A DNA stretch of 64,000 nt from Gammaproteobacteria bacterium (GTDB taxonomy: Bacteria; Pseudomonadota; Gammaproteobacteria; JAJFKG01). Positions 26,353-43,072 of this stretch are shown here, piece by piece. A program made the position numbers and the translations under genes. The stretch covers positions 1 through 64,000 of the forward strand of contig JAJFKG010000050.1 in the NCBI GenBank assembly GCA_021773335.1, written 5' to 3'. Numbering within the stretch: position 1 is the first letter of the stretch; each line of letters starts with the position of its first letter. The notes under the pieces were generated by a model. The model had not been told where the DNA came from, searched no databases, and was given only the letters and a program-made list of their open reading frames with translations.

Positions 26353-27375
26353 TTATAAATACTCGCGATGCAGAATTTCGGCAATCTGTACCGCATTAAG
26401 CGCTGCACCTTTACGGACGTTATCCGCTACTACCCACATATCTAAACCACGTGGATGAGATATGTCTTCACGCACACGTCCAACAAAGACATCATCGCTG
26501 GCATCGCCTAAACTAATCGCGGTGGGATAAACCTCTCGTTCAGTGTTATCTAGCAGCTTCACGCCCGGGGCTTTTTGGAGTAATTTACGTGCTTGGGCAA
26601 CAGTGATCTTGTCACGAGTTTCAATGTGTAAAGCTTCTGAATGTCCAAATGCGACGGGCACACGCACAGCCGTTGGATTGATTTGTATATTTTTATCATC
26701 AAGAATTTTTTGCGTCTCCCACACCATTTTCATTTCTTCTTTGGTGTAACCATTATCTTCAAACACATCAATATGTGGCAATACATTAAACGCAATTTGT
26801 TGGTTAAACACGTTAGCTGTAGCCGGGCGCCCATTTAATAGTTCGCCGGTTTGACTAATCAATTCTGAAATGGCTGAGCGCCCTGCCCCCGACACGGCTT
26901 GATAGGTCGCGACATTAATGCGCTCAATACCAACCGCATCATAAATCGGCTTTAACGCCACCAACATTTGTATGGTCGAACAATTCGGATTGGCAATGAT
27001 TTTACGCTTGAGATAATAATCCAATGCTTCAGGATTAACTTCAGGGATCACCAAAGGGATATCTTTATCACGGCGGAAATGTGAGGTATTGTCGATGACG
27101 ATACAATTGACCTCTGCCGCACGTGGTGCGTATTCAGCTGAAACAGAACCACCCGCTGAGAATAAGGCGATATCGACGCCGGCAAAGTTAAATTTTACTA
27201 AGTCTTCGACGATATAGGGTTTACCTTTGAACTCAAGTGTATCACCCGCTGAGCGCTCACTGGATAATAAATGTAATTCACCAATTGGGAAATCACGTTC
27301 AGCAAGAATTTTCAGCATGGCTTTACCCACTGCCCCGGTCGCGCCAACAACAGCGATGTTAACTGCTTCCATCAT
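26353..27375 (-). CDS. asd: Aspartate-semialdehyde dehydrogenase
   Basis: Asd reduces aspartyl phosphate to aspartate semialdehyde, the branch point for lysine/diaminopimelate, threonine and methionine. Marks are the nucleotide-binding VVGATGAVGKAMLKIL, the active-site NPNCSTIQMLVALKP with catalytic Cys, and RVPVAFGHSEALHIET with the catalytic His. At 340 residues it belongs to the class with Gram-positive-like and Pseudomonas members rather than the 367-residue E. coli form. Its ATG overlaps the upstream permease stop (ATGA), an odd pairing of a biosynthetic gene with an exporter. Confidence 0.95.
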   Translation of the reverse strand: MMEAVNIAVVGATGAVGKAMLKILAERDFPIGELHLLSSERSAGDTLEFKGKPYIVEDLVKFNFAGVDIALFSAGGSVSAEYAPRAAEVNCIVIDNTSHFRRDKDIPLVIPEVNPEALDYYLKRKIIANPNCSTIQMLVALKPIYDAVGIERINVATYQAVSGAGRSAISELISQTGELLNGRPATANVFNQQIAFNVLPHIDVFEDNGYTKEEMKMVWETQKILDDKNIQINPTAVRVPVAFGHSEALHIETRDKITVAQARKLLQKAPGVKLLDNTEREVYPTAISLGDASDDVFVGRVREDISHPRGLDMWVVADNVRKGAALNAVQIAEILHREYL

Positions 27376-28175
27376 GAGCGTATACCTACCCCTTTATTCA
27401 AAAGCCGCATCGCAAAGATAAAAAATCCTGCGCTAAATAATATAATAATGCCGAAGGCAAAACCGACATTAATATCAGAAATCCCTAAAATACCGAACCG
27501 AAAGGCATTAACAATATACAAAATCGGATTGATCAATGACGCATGTTGCCAAAAACCTGGCAGCATATCGATACTATAAAACACACCGCCAAAATAAGTT
27601 AATGGTGTTAATACAAACGTCGGCACAATCGACACATCATCAAATTTTTTCGCATACATCGCATTGACAAAGCCCGCAATTGAAAACAGCATCGATGCTA
27701 ACAATACAATCGAGAGCGTAATCCACACATTATGGATTTGAATATGAGTAAAAAACAATGCCACAACCATCACAATAATCCCTGTGAGTAAACCACGCGT
27801 CATGCCGCCGACGACGAAGCCTAACAAGATCATAATATTGGGGATCGGTGCGACAATCATTTCTTCGATATTGCGCTGGAATTTACTGCTAAAAAACGAC
27901 GTCACCACATTGGCATACGAATTGGTAATCACTGACATCATCACCAAACCAGAAACAATGTATTGCATATAAGGATAGCCTTCGATGGTGCCAATACGAC
28001 TACCAATCAAATGCCCAAAGATCACAAAATACAAAGCCATCGTAATAATTGGTGGCACTAAGGTTTGCACCCAAATACGACAAAAGCGCCGCACTTCACG
28101 CTGCACAATAGTGGCGAAACCAACAAAGCTCTGACGATTAAAAGCAGACAGCTTAGGCGTTATTGACTTAGACAT
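27372..28175 (-). CDS. ABC-2 type transporter permease (YadH-like)
   Basis: This inner-membrane subunit has six predicted helices in the ABC-2 pattern: an N-terminal cytoplasmic segment with REVRRFCRIWVQTLVPPIIT, then helices through the family sequence YMQYIVSGLVMMSVITNSYANV and a C-terminal hydrophobic end. Length 267 matches E. coli YadH. It overlaps the ATPase gene by 8 bases and the asd gene by 4, so all three are translationally coupled. The substrate is unknown; YadGH-type exporters are widespread but poorly defined. Confidence 0.88.
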   Translation of the reverse strand: MSKSITPKLSAFNRQSFVGFATIVQREVRRFCRIWVQTLVPPIITMALYFVIFGHLIGSRIGTIEGYPYMQYIVSGLVMMSVITNSYANVVTSFFSSKFQRNIEEMIVAPIPNIMILLGFVVGGMTRGLLTGIIVMVVALFFTHIQIHNVWITLSIVLLASMLFSIAGFVNAMYAKKFDDVSIVPTFVLTPLTYFGGVFYSIDMLPGFWQHASLINPILYIVNAFRFGILGISDINVGFAFGIIILFSAGFFIFAMRLLNKGVGIRS

Positions 28176-29097
28176 TGTCTACCTCCTCACCTTTGGCTAT
28201 CATTTTAATAAACATTTCTTCAAGACGATTGGCTTTATTACGCATGCTTTGTACTTCAATATTATGTTGGGCTAATACCGCAAATAAATCATTCATGCTT
28301 TGATCACGTTGAACATCGACGGCTAAGGTGCATTTATTCTCTAAATAACCATTAAATTCACCTAAGTCGGGCAATTCCCATAATTCATTTTTGAGATATA
28401 AAATAAAGGTTTCTACATGCAGCTTACGTAGCAAGCTATCCATACCTTCATGCGTAATAATGTTGCCTTGGTTAATAATCGCGATCTTACGGCATAGGGC
28501 TTCGGCTTCTTCGAGGTAATGTGTCGTTAAGATAATCGTAATACCTTGCGCATTGATTTCACGTAAGAAGTCCCACATAGAACGACGTAATTCAATGTCA
28601 ACACCGGCCGTGGGCTCATCGAGAATTAATAGTTTGGGTTCATGTACTAAGGCGCGCGCAATCATGAGCCGGCGTTTCATGCCACCAGATAATTCGCGGG
28701 CTTGTACATTGCGTTTATCCCACAAGCCAAGTTTTTTTAAATATTTTTCCGCGCGTTCATTTGCGAGCTTAGCGGGAATACCATAATAGCCCGCTTGCGT
28801 GATCAATATATGCATGACTTTTTCAAAGACATTGAAATTAAACTCTTGCGGTACTAAACCGATTTGCGATTTAGCGGCTTCTAATTGCGTATCAATGTCA
28901 TAGCCAAACACACTGACTTGGCCAGCAGTTTTGTTGACTAAAGACGTGATAATACCAATGGTTGTCGTTTTGCCCGCACCATTCGGCCCCAGTAGCGCGA
29001 AAAATTCGCCTTCGCTGACGTCGAGGTCAATGCCATTTAAGGCTTGGTGACCGCCTGCATAAACTTTCGTTAATTGTCGGATTTCGAGTGCTTTCAT
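28168..29097 (-). CDS. ABC transporter ATP-binding protein (YadG-like)
   Basis: This is the nucleotide-binding subunit for the ABC-2 permease that follows. Walker A is LLGPNGAGKTTTIGI, the Q-loop region VPQEFNFNVFEKV, the signature LSGGMKRRLMIARAL, Walker B LLILDEPTAGVD, and the switch histidine lies in LTTHYLEEAEAL. The last 80 residues form the usual accessory domain. Length 309 equals E. coli YadG. It starts 2 bases after serS ends on the same strand, suggesting one long message from serS to asd. Confidence 0.92.
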   Translation of the reverse strand: MKALEIRQLTKVYAGGHQALNGIDLDVSEGEFFALLGPNGAGKTTTIGIITSLVNKTAGQVSVFGYDIDTQLEAAKSQIGLVPQEFNFNVFEKVMHILITQAGYYGIPAKLANERAEKYLKKLGLWDKRNVQARELSGGMKRRLMIARALVHEPKLLILDEPTAGVDIELRRSMWDFLREINAQGITIILTTHYLEEAEALCRKIAIINQGNIITHEGMDSLLRKLHVETFILYLKNELWELPDLGEFNGYLENKCTLAVDVQRDQSMNDLFAVLAQHNIEVQSMRNKANRLEEMFIKMIAKGEEVDNV

Positions 29098-29099
29098 GG

Positions 29100-30708
<1,609 letters not shown>

Positions 30709-30712
<4 letters not shown>

Positions 30713-31083
30713 AATTGCCTCGCTATCATTATTCCAATCCAAGTGGCGATTAAACAAAATCCCACATTTGTGAAAACATTCAATAAACTTTTCAATATTT
30801 CTCCTTGTTCCAAAAACGAGAGTGTCTCGTAAGAAAACGTTGAAAAAGTCGTAAATGCGCCTAAGAAACCTATTAAGATAAAACCACGAATAGCACTACC
30901 AGTGACACGCTCTAATAACAAAATCGCAGCAAAACCAATCAATAAAGAACCGAGCACGTTCACGATTAAGGTACCATAAGCAAAGTTACGCCCCAATACC
31001 GCATGGCTTACATTTGCGAGGCCATAACGACCGAGTGCGCCCAAGGCACCACCAAGCGCAATCATTAGTAACTGTTTTAGCAT
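30709..31083 (-). CDS. crcB: Fluoride channel Fluc/CrcB
   Basis: CrcB forms a dual-topology dimeric channel that exports fluoride. The 124-residue protein has four predicted helices and the family motifs GGALGALGRYGL, TLIVNVLGSLLIGF (pore Asn) and GFLGAFTTFSTFSYET (phenylalanine box). Only one crcB copy is present, so it is the homodimeric type. There are only 13 bases between it and rarA, which leaves no room for a fluoride riboswitch, so control must come from further upstream or be absent. Confidence 0.93.
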
Positions 31084-31096
31084 CCTGGTTTAATTC

Positions 31097-32458
31097 CTAA
31101 TTTTTAAATGGATTCTCCGCCTGCGCGGAGGATGACATTTTATCTAACTCACGCAATTTTGTGAGCTTTTCGCCAATTTTAATCTCAAGGCCACGCGCTG
31201 CTGGGAAATAATATTGCTGTGCATCCATGCCCTCCGGAAAATAACGCTCACCAGCCGCATAGGCATTCGTCTCATTATGCGCATAACGATAATTTTCGCC
31301 ATGGCCTAGGTCTTTCATCAGCTTAGTTGGCGCATTGCGGATATGCATCGGTACTTGCAAAGAACCGTGTGCCTTAGCTGAACGCATGGCGTCACCAAAT
31401 GCGGTATATACGGCATTGCTCTTGGCGGCACACGCCATATAGATGACTGCTTGCGCGATAGTCAATTCGCCTTCGGGACTGCCCAAACGTTCTTGCACAT
31501 CCCACGCATTTAAAGCTAACTGCAACGCGCGCGGATCGGCATTACCAATATCTTCGCTAGCCATACGCACCACGCGGCGAGCAACGTATAAGGGATCACA
31601 GCCACCATCGAACATACGGCACAACCAATAAAGCGCTGCATCCGGATCTGAACCACGCACGGATTTATGCAAGGCTGAAATTTGATCATAGAAATCATCA
31701 CCACCTTTATCAAAACGGCGCACACCACCGCTGATCACTTCTGCAAGAATCGCATCTGTTATGGTGATGCTGTCTTGGCCGCTGCCCGCTAAATCAACCA
31801 TGATTTCAAGGAGGTTGAGCGCACGACGGGCATCACCATCAGCGATTTGTACCAGTCTTTCGCGCAAATTTTGCGGAAAATCAATAATCAAGTGGCCGAG
31901 ACCTTTATTTTTATCCGTCAGCGCCCGGTTAATTACTGCAAGCAAATCTCCGCTTTGCAGGCTTTTTAGCACATAAACCCGGGCACGCGATAACAACGCA
32001 TTATTGAGTTCAAACGAGGGGTTTTCAGTGGTTGCGCCAATAAAAGTGAGTGTGCCATCTTCTACATGCGGCAGAAAAGCATCTTGCTGCGATTTATTAA
32101 AGCGATGTACTTCATCCACAAATAAGATCGTCGCTTGCTGCTGAATCTGTTGTGCTTGTTGCGCACGTTCTATTGCAGCGCGAATATCTTTAACCCCTGC
32201 TAATACTGCAGATATTGCCTCGATACGCGCATCGGCGTTAGCAGCCAAGATCTTCGCCAAAGTCGTTTTGCCAGTACCGGGTGGCCCCCATAAAATCATC
32301 GAATGCAAATGCCCATCTTCAATCGCTTGGCGCAAAGACTTGCCTTCGCCTAATAAATGTTGTTGCCCAAAAAATTCAGCGACATTACTGGGGCGCATAC
32401 GTGCAGCCAAGGGTTGGAAAGCTTGTTGTTGCTGAGGGTTAAGGTTGCTATCAAACAT
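31097..32458 (-). CDS. rarA: Replication-associated recombination protein A (MgsA/RarA, AAA+ ATPase)
   Basis: RarA acts at stalled replication forks and is related to clamp-loader ATPases. It has Walker [18 protein letters not shown], Walker [21 protein letters not shown], sensor 1 [15 protein letters not shown] and the C-terminal MgsA domain ([38 protein letters not shown]). Length 453 is typical. It begins 7 bases after lolA, the same order as ftsK-lolA-rarA-serS in E. coli. Confidence 0.96.
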   Translation of the reverse strand: MFDSNLNPQQQQAFQPLAARMRPSNVAEFFGQQHLLGEGKSLRQAIEDGHLHSMILWGPPGTGKTTLAKILAANADARIEAISAVLAGVKDIRAAIERAQQAQQIQQQATILFVDEVHRFNKSQQDAFLPHVEDGTLTFIGATTENPSFELNNALLSRARVYVLKSLQSGDLLAVINRALTDKNKGLGHLIIDFPQNLRERLVQIADGDARRALNLLEIMVDLAGSGQDSITITDAILAEVISGGVRRFDKGGDDFYDQISALHKSVRGSDPDAALYWLCRMFDGGCDPLYVARRVVRMASEDIGNADPRALQLALNAWDVQERLGSPEGELTIAQAVIYMACAAKSNAVYTAFGDAMRSAKAHGSLQVPMHIRNAPTKLMKDLGHGENYRYAHNETNAYAAGERYFPEGMDAQQYYFPAARGLEIKIGEKLTKLRELDKMSSSAQAENPFKN

Positions 32459-32465
32459 AAGTGGC

Positions 32466-33116
32466 TTAGTTACCTTTGGCGCGAATCACATCGATACCGC
32501 GTGGTGGTTTGAAGACAAAAGTAGCTGCTTTCAATTTTGGGTTAAGAACGACGTTACTGAAATTTAAGGTGGTTAGCTGATCGAGGTTATCTTCAAAACG
32601 CATACTTTGAATTTTTTTATTTTTAAAATTTAAAATAGCGTATTGAAATAAGCCTTGGCTATCGTTGGGCATGAGTTTAAAGCGTTGCTGTCCTTGTTTC
32701 GTCGGCAATGCTTGGACTTTAAAATTGTTGTGGATATAGTCGGTCGAACCAGCGAGCAATAACGCCGGCACATCACCACCTTTATTAGCCAAATTTTCTA
32801 CCGTGATTTGTTCTAAATCGATATCGTAAAACCATAGCTGTTTGCCGTCGGCGACAATGAGCTGCTTTGCGGGTGATGAGATTTTCCAGCGGAATTTGCC
32901 GGGGCGTTGCAGCGCCATCTTGCCTTTTGCGGTTTGTAATACTGTGCCGGCATTATCACGCGTCGCTTGCTTGAAGTTAGCCGTCATACTGTGAAAGTTG
33001 CCAAGGATAGCGTCGAGGGATTGGTTAGCATTGTTGATTGTGGTGGTTGCGTGGCTAAGGGAAAAAGCTAGCAAAAGCATAACAACCAAACAACTAGACA
33101 AATAGTGTTTAAACAT
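32466..33116 (-). CDS. lolA: Outer-membrane lipoprotein carrier protein LolA
   Basis: LolA is the periplasmic chaperone that takes lipoproteins from LolCDE to LolB. The precursor of 216 residues has a signal peptide ([18 protein letters not shown]). The mature part matches Lol[46 protein letters not shown] in two segments, and the ending [13 protein letters not shown]. It lies between ftsK and rarA as in E. coli. A 180-base palindromic element separates it from ftsK. Confidence 0.95.
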   Translation of the reverse strand: MFKHYLSSCLVVMLLLAFSLSHATTTINNANQSLDAILGNFHSMTANFKQATRDNAGTVLQTAKGKMALQRPGKFRWKISSPAKQLIVADGKQLWFYDIDLEQITVENLANKGGDVPALLLAGSTDYIHNNFKVQALPTKQGQQRFKLMPNDSQGLFQYAILNFKNKKIQSMRFEDNLDQLTTLNFSNVVLNPKLKAATFVFKPPRGIDVIRAKGN

Positions 33117-33142
33117 TCGTTTAACCTCAAATATTGCTCACA

Positions 33143-33321
33143 TACGTCATTCCGTGCTTGACACGGAATCTAGAAGAATATTAACCGCCACCGTAGGTGG
33201 CGCACCAATAAGGTCGATTAAAAATCGCCCTCAAGTCGGATGCAAAGCATCCGACATCTGTTGCTCGCTACGCTCACGTCCCATATGCCTCTGGATTCCG
33301 CATCAAGTGCGGAATGACGTA
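33143..33321. repeat. Nested palindromic element between ftsK and lolA
   Basis: Outer arms 33143-33173 (TACGTCATTCCGTGC...) and 33291-33321 (...GCGGAATGACGTA) are inverted copies with a few mismatches, and each arm is itself a small hairpin. Inside are further stem-loops: GCCACC-GTA-GGTGGC (33187-33201) and GTCGGATGC-AAA-GCATCCGAC (33235-33255). No coding potential is seen. This is probably a miniature mobile element; it could also reduce read-through from ftsK to lolA. Confidence 0.8.
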
Positions 33322-33332
33322 GTAGAATTACC

Positions 33333-37537
<4,205 letters not shown>

Positions 37538-37542
<5 letters not shown>

Positions 37543-37938
37543 GCTGACGTATCCTCACGAATTTTTTTTCAAATTTACTTAAAATAAATGTCACTCGTGT
37601 AGCCTACTGTCTTCTAGTCAAGCTCAGATGTAGCCCGGATAAGTGGCGCAGCAACGTCATCCGGGAACAGCAATCGCAAACAACCTCCCCGGATGACGCG
37701 CGTGCCGCGCTTATCCGAGCTACGGCTACCGTCTTCTAGTCAAGCTCAGATGTAGCCCGGATAAGTTGCGCAGCAACGTCATCCGGGAACCGCAATCGCA
37801 AACAACCTCCCCGGATGACGCGCGGGCCGCGCTTATCCGGGCTACGGCTACTACATCTGGGCTTGACGCTGAGACAGTAGTCTACAAATGAATCAAACCT
37901 ACCTTAAGACTTTATTCGTGGGGATTCATCAGCTCAGG
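37538..37938. mobile_element. Composite miniature element with terminal inverted repeats and REP cargo
   Basis: Left end 37538-37562 (CCTGAGCTGA...CTCACGAAT) and right end 37914-37938 (ATTCGTGGGG...AGCTCAGG) are inverted repeats matching at 22 of 25 positions. Next inside is a second inverted pair, a linker CTACTGTCT...GTCAAGC and GCTTGACG...GACAGTAG. The centre holds two family A pairs (about 37631-37728 and 37751-37852). There is no transposase gene, so it would depend on one supplied in trans. Related left ends occur at 7481-7505 and 42832-42856. The left end provides the aat stop codon. Confidence 0.7.
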
Positions 37939-38051
37939 GCGACAACAGTGGTAGAGAGACCAAAAAGACATGCACCTAAAATTTGCTAAAAAGCATTTTT
38001 TCAGGCAGAATTCCACCGCTTTTGGAGTAAGATAGGTTAAAAGAGAGCTAA

Positions 38052-38273
38052 ATGGCTAAAGAAGAACACATTGAAATGGAAGGCGTTGTCCTTGAAACGC
38101 TACCGAATACCATGTTTCGCGTCGAGCTGGAAAATGGTCACGTCGTGACGGCCCACATTTCTGGGCGCATGCGCAAAAACTACATCCGCATTTTGACCGG
38201 GGACAAAGTCCGCGTGCAACTCACTCCATACGATCTGAGCAAGGGTCGTATCGTTTATAGAGATAAAGACTAA
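38052..38273 (+). CDS. infA: Translation initiation factor IF-1
   Basis: IF-1 binds the ribosomal A site during initiation. The 73-residue OB-fold protein is almost invariant: [73 protein letters not shown]. It stands alone between aat and clpA as in E. coli, where tRNA and transfer sequences occupy the same gap. A Rho-independent terminator follows within 25 bases. Confidence 0.98.
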   Translation: MAKEEHIEMEGVVLETLPNTMFRVELENGHVVTAHISGRMRKNYIRILTGDKVRVQLTPYDLSKGRIVYRDKD

Positions 38274-38297
38274 TTTCAGACTGTACTTCATAAAAAA

Positions 38298-38320
38298 CGC
38301 GGCATGTAGCCGCGCTTTTT
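38298..38320. terminator. Rho-independent terminator after infA
   Basis: CGCGGC-ATGTA-GCCGCG followed by CTTTTT on the plus strand, preceded by an A run that gives a U tract on the minus strand. It lies between the convergent infA and clpA genes and probably works in both directions. Confidence 0.85.
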
Positions 38321-38349
38321 ATTCGTTGTGAAATGAGATCAAGCAAGTG

Positions 38350-40686
38350 CTATTCAATTTCTTCCGTTTTATTATTCGGCTTAGATTGCTTAGCACTATC
38401 ATCGGGCTTAACCTCAAAAACCAATTCACCCTCTTTTTCACTTAAGCTGACATGCCCACCTTTAGCAAGCTCGCCAAACAGAATTTCATCAGCCAAGTGT
38501 TTTTTGATTTGCTCTTGAATCAGACGCGCCATTGGACGAGCACCCATTGCCGGATCATAACCTTTTTCAGCCAACCAATGTTTCGCATCCTCATCGACTG
38601 AAAGGGTCACACCTTTTTGTTCAAGCTGTACTTCGAACTCAGCCAACAGTTTATCAACAACCATACTGATGGTATCTTCATCCAAGGCTTTAAATTGGAT
38701 AATGCCGTCAAGTCGGTTACGGAATTCAGGCGAGAAGGTGCGCCCAATCGCTTCCATACCGTCTGTACTGTGATCTTGTTCGGTAAAACCAATCGAGCGA
38801 CGACTGACTGTTGCTGCGCCCGCATTACTGGTCATGACTAAGATAACATGACGGAAATCCGCTTTGCGCCCGTTATTGTCCGTCAAAGTACCATGATCCA
38901 TGACTTGTAATAAGATATTAAAAATCTCTGGGTGTGCTTTTTCAATTTCATCGAGCAGCAACACTGAATGCGGATGTTTAGTTACTGCTTCCGTTAATTG
39001 GCCACCTTGATCATAGCCAACATAACCTGGAGGTGCACCGATCAAACGTGACACAGCGTGGCTTTCCATATATTCCGACATGTCAAAACGTAACAACTCG
39101 ACACCCAATAAATTAGCAAGCTGACGTGTCACTTCGGTTTTACCAACCCCGGTAGGTCCAGCAAATAAGAAGCTGCCCACGGGTTTATTGGGATCATTCA
39201 AACCTGAACGTGACAGTTTAATCGCTGCCGCCAATGACATGATTGCTTCATCCTGCCCAAACACCAACATTTTAAGATCGCGCTCAAGATTTTTGAGGGT
39301 ATCGCGGTCTGAAGAAGAAATTTTCTTCTCGGGGATACGTGCCATCTTAGCGATGATGGCTTCAATTTCGGCAACGCCAATGGTTTTTTTGCGTTTTGAC
39401 GTAGCCAATAAGGCTTGGTGCGCCCCTGCTTCGTCAACCACATCAATCGCTTTATCTGGCAAAAAGCGATCAGTAATATAACGGTCTGAAAGCTCTGCAG
39501 CAGCACGCATTGCCGGCATGGTGTATTTAAGGCAATGATGTTCTTCGAATCGATCTTTCAAGCCCTTGAGGATTTCCACAGTATCTTCGACCGAAGGCTC
39601 TAACACATCAATCTTTTGAAAGCGTCTCGCCAAGGCGTGATCTTTTTCAAAAATACTGCGATATTCATCATAAGTCGTCGAACCAATACAACGTAATTCA
39701 CCGTTAGACAACAAGGGCTTAATCAAATTCGAGGCATCCATGACACCACCTGAGGCAGCACCTGCACCAATAATGGTATGAATTTCATCGATGAATAGGA
39801 TCGAATGAGGTTCATCACGCAATTGCCCTAGCACGGCTTTGAGGCGTTTTTCAAAATCACCACGATATTTAGTTCCCGCTAATAAAGCACCAAGATCAAG
39901 TGAATAAACAGTACTATTGGCAATGGGTTCTGGCACATTACCTTCAACGATCAATTTCGCTAAACCTTCTGCAATCGCAGTCTTGCCGACGCCAGCTTCA
40001 CCAACCAGCAAGGGGTTATTTTTACGACGACGACCCAACACTTGAACCGCACGCAAAACTTCATCTTTACGCCCGATAAGGGGATCAATATTTCCCGCAA
40101 GCGCTTGTACATTGAGATTAGTTGCATAATTGGCAAGTGGGCTACCTTGACCACCAGTGCTACCGCCAACACCGGGTCCTTCGCCCTCTTCACCTTGACT
40201 TTCATCCTCGAGTGACTGTGGATTGCCGGGTTGCGAAGTCGGATCATTATTGATCTTAGAAATACCGTGTGAAATATAATTCACCACATCAAGGCGGGTG
40301 ACATTTTCACGCTTTAAAAAGTAAACAGCATGGCTTTCTTGTTCACTGAAAATGGCTGCCAGCACATTCGCACCGGTCACTTCGTTTTTACCCGCAGATT
40401 GCACGTGGAAAACCGCGCGCTGTAAAACACGCTGAAAGCCCAAAGTAGGTTGGGTTTCACGATCGTCTTCATTCGCGGGAATAATGGGTGTGGTTTCACC
40501 AATAAATTTGCCGAGTTCCGTGCGCAACTGGCCGAGATTGGCTCCACAAGCGCGTAACACACTCGCTGCCGCCGAATTGTCGAGCAGAGCTAATAATAAA
40601 TGTTCCACGGTCATGAATTCATGACGCCTATCCCTGGCTTCTTTGAAAGCCAAATTTAGCGTGAATTCAAGTTCTTTATCTAACAT
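38350..40686 (-). CDS. clpA: ATP-dependent Clp protease ATP-binding subunit ClpA
   Basis: ClpA is a double AAA+ unfoldase that feeds proteins to ClpP. It has an N-domain (1-145) that docks ClpS, a first ATPase ring domain (Walker [17 protein letters not shown]) and a second ([16 protein letters not shown]), then a Clp D2-small domain. The IGF tripeptide in [12 protein letters not shown] is the ClpP-docking loop. Length 778, slightly longer than E. coli because of a Gly/Glu/Ser-rich linker (about 150-175). A strong GGAGGT lies 5 nt before the ATG. clpP is not in the window. Confidence 0.96.
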   Translation of the reverse strand: MLDKELEFTLNLAFKEARDRRHEFMTVEHLLLALLDNSAAASVLRACGANLGQLRTELGKFIGETTPIIPANEDDRETQPTLGFQRVLQRAVFHVQSAGKNEVTGANVLAAIFSEQESHAVYFLKRENVTRLDVVNYISHGISKINNDPTSQPGNPQSLEDESQGEEGEGPGVGGSTGGQGSPLANYATNLNVQALAGNIDPLIGRKDEVLRAVQVLGRRRKNNPLLVGEAGVGKTAIAEGLAKLIVEGNVPEPIANSTVYSLDLGALLAGTKYRGDFEKRLKAVLGQLRDEPHSILFIDEIHTIIGAGAASGGVMDASNLIKPLLSNGELRCIGSTTYDEYRSIFEKDHALARRFQKIDVLEPSVEDTVEILKGLKDRFEEHHCLKYTMPAMRAAAELSDRYITDRFLPDKAIDVVDEAGAHQALLATSKRKKTIGVAEIEAIIAKMARIPEKKISSSDRDTLKNLERDLKMLVFGQDEAIMSLAAAIKLSRSGLNDPNKPVGSFLFAGPTGVGKTEVTRQLANLLGVELLRFDMSEYMESHAVSRLIGAPPGYVGYDQGGQLTEAVTKHPHSVLLLDEIEKAHPEIFNILLQVMDHGTLTDNNGRKADFRHVILVMTSNAGAATVSRRSIGFTEQDHSTDGMEAIGRTFSPEFRNRLDGIIQFKALDEDTISMVVDKLLAEFEVQLEQKGVTLSVDEDAKHWLAEKGYDPAMGARPMARLIQEQIKKHLADEILFGELAKGGHVSLSEKEGELVFEVKPDDSAKQSKPNNKTEEIE

Positions 40687-40710
40687 CGCGCACCTCCAGC
40701 AGAACCACCC

Positions 40711-41031
40711 CTAGGCTGGTTCCATAGTACATAATAGAGGGTACTCATTGAGGCGGGCGAATTCATTCACTTGTGCGACTTTGGTTTCAGCCACTTCGTG
40801 GGTAAACACACCACACACACCTTGTCCCGTATTATGCACCAGCAACATTATCTCTGTTGCTTTTTCCTTGTTAAAATTGAATATTACCTCTAACAACTCA
40901 ATTACGAATTCCATAGGCGTATAATCGTCATTGAGAAGTATTACTTTATACATCGTGGGGCGGGCAACTTCTGGTGTAGCCTCTTCCGCTACAACACCCC
41001 ATTCGTTCTCTCTCTCTCGCTTGCCGGTCAT
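40711..41031 (-). CDS. clpS: ATP-dependent Clp protease adaptor ClpS
   Basis: ClpS recognises N-degrons (Leu, Phe, Trp, Tyr) and hands them to ClpAP. The 106-residue protein has an unstructured N-terminal tail, the binding-pocket segment [20 protein letters not shown] and the family residues [23 protein letters not shown]. It precedes clpA by 24 bases on the same strand, the normal order. With aat nearby this completes recognition, tagging and unfolding; only ClpP is missing locally. Confidence 0.96.
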   Translation of the reverse strand: MTGKRERENEWGVVAEEATPEVARPTMYKVILLNDDYTPMEFVIELLEVIFNFNKEKATEIMLLVHNTGQGVCGVFTHEVAETKVAQVNEFARLNEYPLLCTMEPA

Positions 41032-41471
41032 ATATACAATATTAGTCTATTTAAAATTAATTTATGCATTTCTCTTCAATGACAGCAAATTTCATAACGA
41101 ATTCCACAACTTACGCTAACTGACAAAAGCAGCGTAACTCATTGTTGTCGTACTGATTTTGCTGTTTGGGCGAGAAAGCTCAAGCAGATTAATGCGTTTA
41201 AATCAACACTTAACTGTTCATTTGTTGAGCATTATATCAAACATTGGTTAGCAGAACTACTTATATTGTGCGCCATAGCGGGGTAATAATGTATTCTCGC
41301 TGCGTTTGCCGGCTTGTCACCAAGGCAATGTAAGTCTGGGCAGTAATAGAGAGAAGGCTACAAATGAGCTTGGCGCAAAGACTGTAGTCTACAAAAGCTC
41401 AAGACTACGACACGCAAGCCCTTAGAGATCCTTCACTACGCTTAGGACGACATAGCTTCTGCAAAACCTTG
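41032..41471. other. Gap between clpS and icd with a degenerate repeat remnant
   Basis: The 440 bases hold no gene. The AT-rich part next to clpS should carry its promoter, but no box is convincing. At about 41355-41395 there is a remnant of the repeat-element linker (GAGCTTGGCGCAAAGACTGT then AGTCTACAAA). A GATCCTTCACTACGCTTAGG stretch at about 41429-41450 resembles one arm of the hairpin at 20834-20886. Confidence 0.5.
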
Positions 41472-42728
41472 TCACATATTTTTGATAACGGCTTGTCCAA
41501 ACTCAGAGCAGCTCAGCAATTTAGCACCACTCATTAAGCGCTCAAAATCATAAGTCACCGTTTTGGCTTTAATCGCCCCTTGCATACCTTTGATGACCAA
41601 CTCCGCCGCTTCAGTCCAACCCATGTGACGTAACATCATTTCACCTGAAAGGATCAATGAACCCGGGTTTACTTTATCTTTGCCTGCGTATTTAGGTGCG
41701 GTACCGTGCGTCGCTTCAAACATCGCAATGGTGTCACTCAAGTTTGCACCCGGCGCAATACCGATACCACCAACTTGTGCTGCCAAGGCATCAGAGACAT
41801 AATCACCATTAAGATTTAAGGTCGCAATCACGCTATATTCTTTCGGACGCAATAAGATTTGTTGCAAGAAGGCATCAGCGATGACATCTTTGATAACGAT
41901 TTCTTTGCCAGTATTCGGATTTTTAAAGGAATGCCAAGGGCCACCATCCAACGCTTTCGCGCCAAACTTATCGCGTGCAACCGCATAACCCCAGTCTTTG
42001 AATGCGCCTTCGGTAAACTTCATGATGTTACCTTTATGCACCAAAGTCACTGAGTCACGGTCATTGTCGATGGCGTATTGGATCGCTTTAGCCACTAAGC
42101 GAGTGGTCCCTTCCTGTGAAACAGGTTTAATACCAATACCGCAGTTTTGTGGGAAACGGATTTTTTCCACTCCCATATCGTTACGCAAAAAGGCGATGAC
42201 TTTATCGGCTTCAGCGGTACCGGCTTGCCATTCAATACCGGCGTAAATATCTTCAGAATTTTCACGAAAAATCACCATATCAGTGTCTTCAGGCGCTTTG
42301 ACTGGGCTGGGCGTACCCGCAAAATAACGCACCGGGCGTAAACAAACGAATAAATCAAGCTGTTGGCGCAAAGCCACATTCAGAGAACGAATCCCGCCAC
42401 CGACCGGTGTGGTCAACGGGCCTTTGATGGAAACCACATAATCACGCACAGCCTCTAATGTTTCTTCAGGTAACCAAGTATCTTTGTCATACACTTGTGT
42501 GGCTTTTTCACCAGCATAGACTTCCATCCACGCAATCTTGCGTTTGCCACCATAGGCTTTTTCGATCGCAGCATCGAGCACTTCACGCATCGGCGGCGTG
42601 ACGTCTACGCCAATCCCATCGCCTTCGATAAAGGGGATAATGGGGTTATTAGGAACGTTAAGTGAATCATCATTATTAACGGTTATTTTTTCACCAGAAT
42701 TAGGAACTTGGATGTGTTGATATGCCAT
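41472..42728 (-). CDS. icd: Isocitrate dehydrogenase, NADP-dependent
   Basis: Icd oxidises isocitrate to 2-oxoglutarate in the TCA cycle. Family marks are [17 protein letters not shown], the substrate loop [18 protein letters not shown] with the regulatory serine, [35 protein letters not shown] and [15 protein letters not shown] choose ATG 42728 (MAYQHIQVP, about 418 residues, like E. coli 416) because GAGG lies 9 nt upstream; the open frame reaches 90 bases further into AT-rich DNA. It has no operon partner. Confidence 0.95.
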   Translation of the reverse strand: MAYQHIQVPNSGEKITVNNDDSLNVPNNPIIPFIEGDGIGVDVTPPMREVLDAAIEKAYGGKRKIAWMEVYAGEKATQVYDKDTWLPEETLEAVRDYVVSIKGPLTTPVGGGIRSLNVALRQQLDLFVCLRPVRYFAGTPSPVKAPEDTDMVIFRENSEDIYAGIEWQAGTAEADKVIAFLRNDMGVEKIRFPQNCGIGIKPVSQEGTTRLVAKAIQYAIDNDRDSVTLVHKGNIMKFTEGAFKDWGYAVARDKFGAKALDGGPWHSFKNPNTGKEIVIKDVIADAFLQQILLRPKEYSVIATLNLNGDYVSDALAAQVGGIGIAPGANLSDTIAMFEATHGTAPKYAGKDKVNPGSLILSGEMMLRHMGWTEAAELVIKGMQGAIKAKTVTYDFERLMSGAKLLSCSEFGQAVIKNM

Positions 42729-42831
42729 GACCATTGCCTCATGCTTTTTGCGAATTATTCGGGCCGCAAGCATACCATCATTAATACACCTTGGAAATAT
42801 TGGTCTATTTCGATACAATCACCTCTGTTAT

Positions 42832-43022
42832 CCTGAGCTGGTGATTCCCCACGAATATGTGCATGAATAGAAATATAAGCCTGAGTATAGACTACTGTCT
42901 TTGCGTCAAGCCCAGATGTAGCCTTGATAAGCGCCACCGGCGCGCATCAAGGGAATGTATTAGCAAAGACTGATCCTTGATGCGCCGCTACGCGGCTTAT
43001 CAAGGCTACAAAACTCAGGGTG
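42832..43022. mobile_element. Miniature element with one clear end and family B cargo
   Basis: The left end CCTGAGCTGG...CCCCACGAAT (42832-42856) matches the ends of the element at 37538. The linker GACTACTGTCT...GTCAAGCCCAGATG (about 42888-42917) leads into two family B units (42918-42952 and 42969-43011). The right end is reduced to ACTCAGGGTGACG. It fills most of the gap between icd and mnmA, so it probably lies between or within their promoters. Confidence 0.6.
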
Positions 43023-43072
43023 ACGAAGTTGGGAGAATACTTAAGTGACGAATTTATTTAAAAGAGCAAGCC

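Noticed and set aside
31084..31096. Possible fluoride riboswitch before crcB.
   Set aside because: Only 13 bases separate crcB from rarA, too short for the aptamer, and none is visible in the rarA end.
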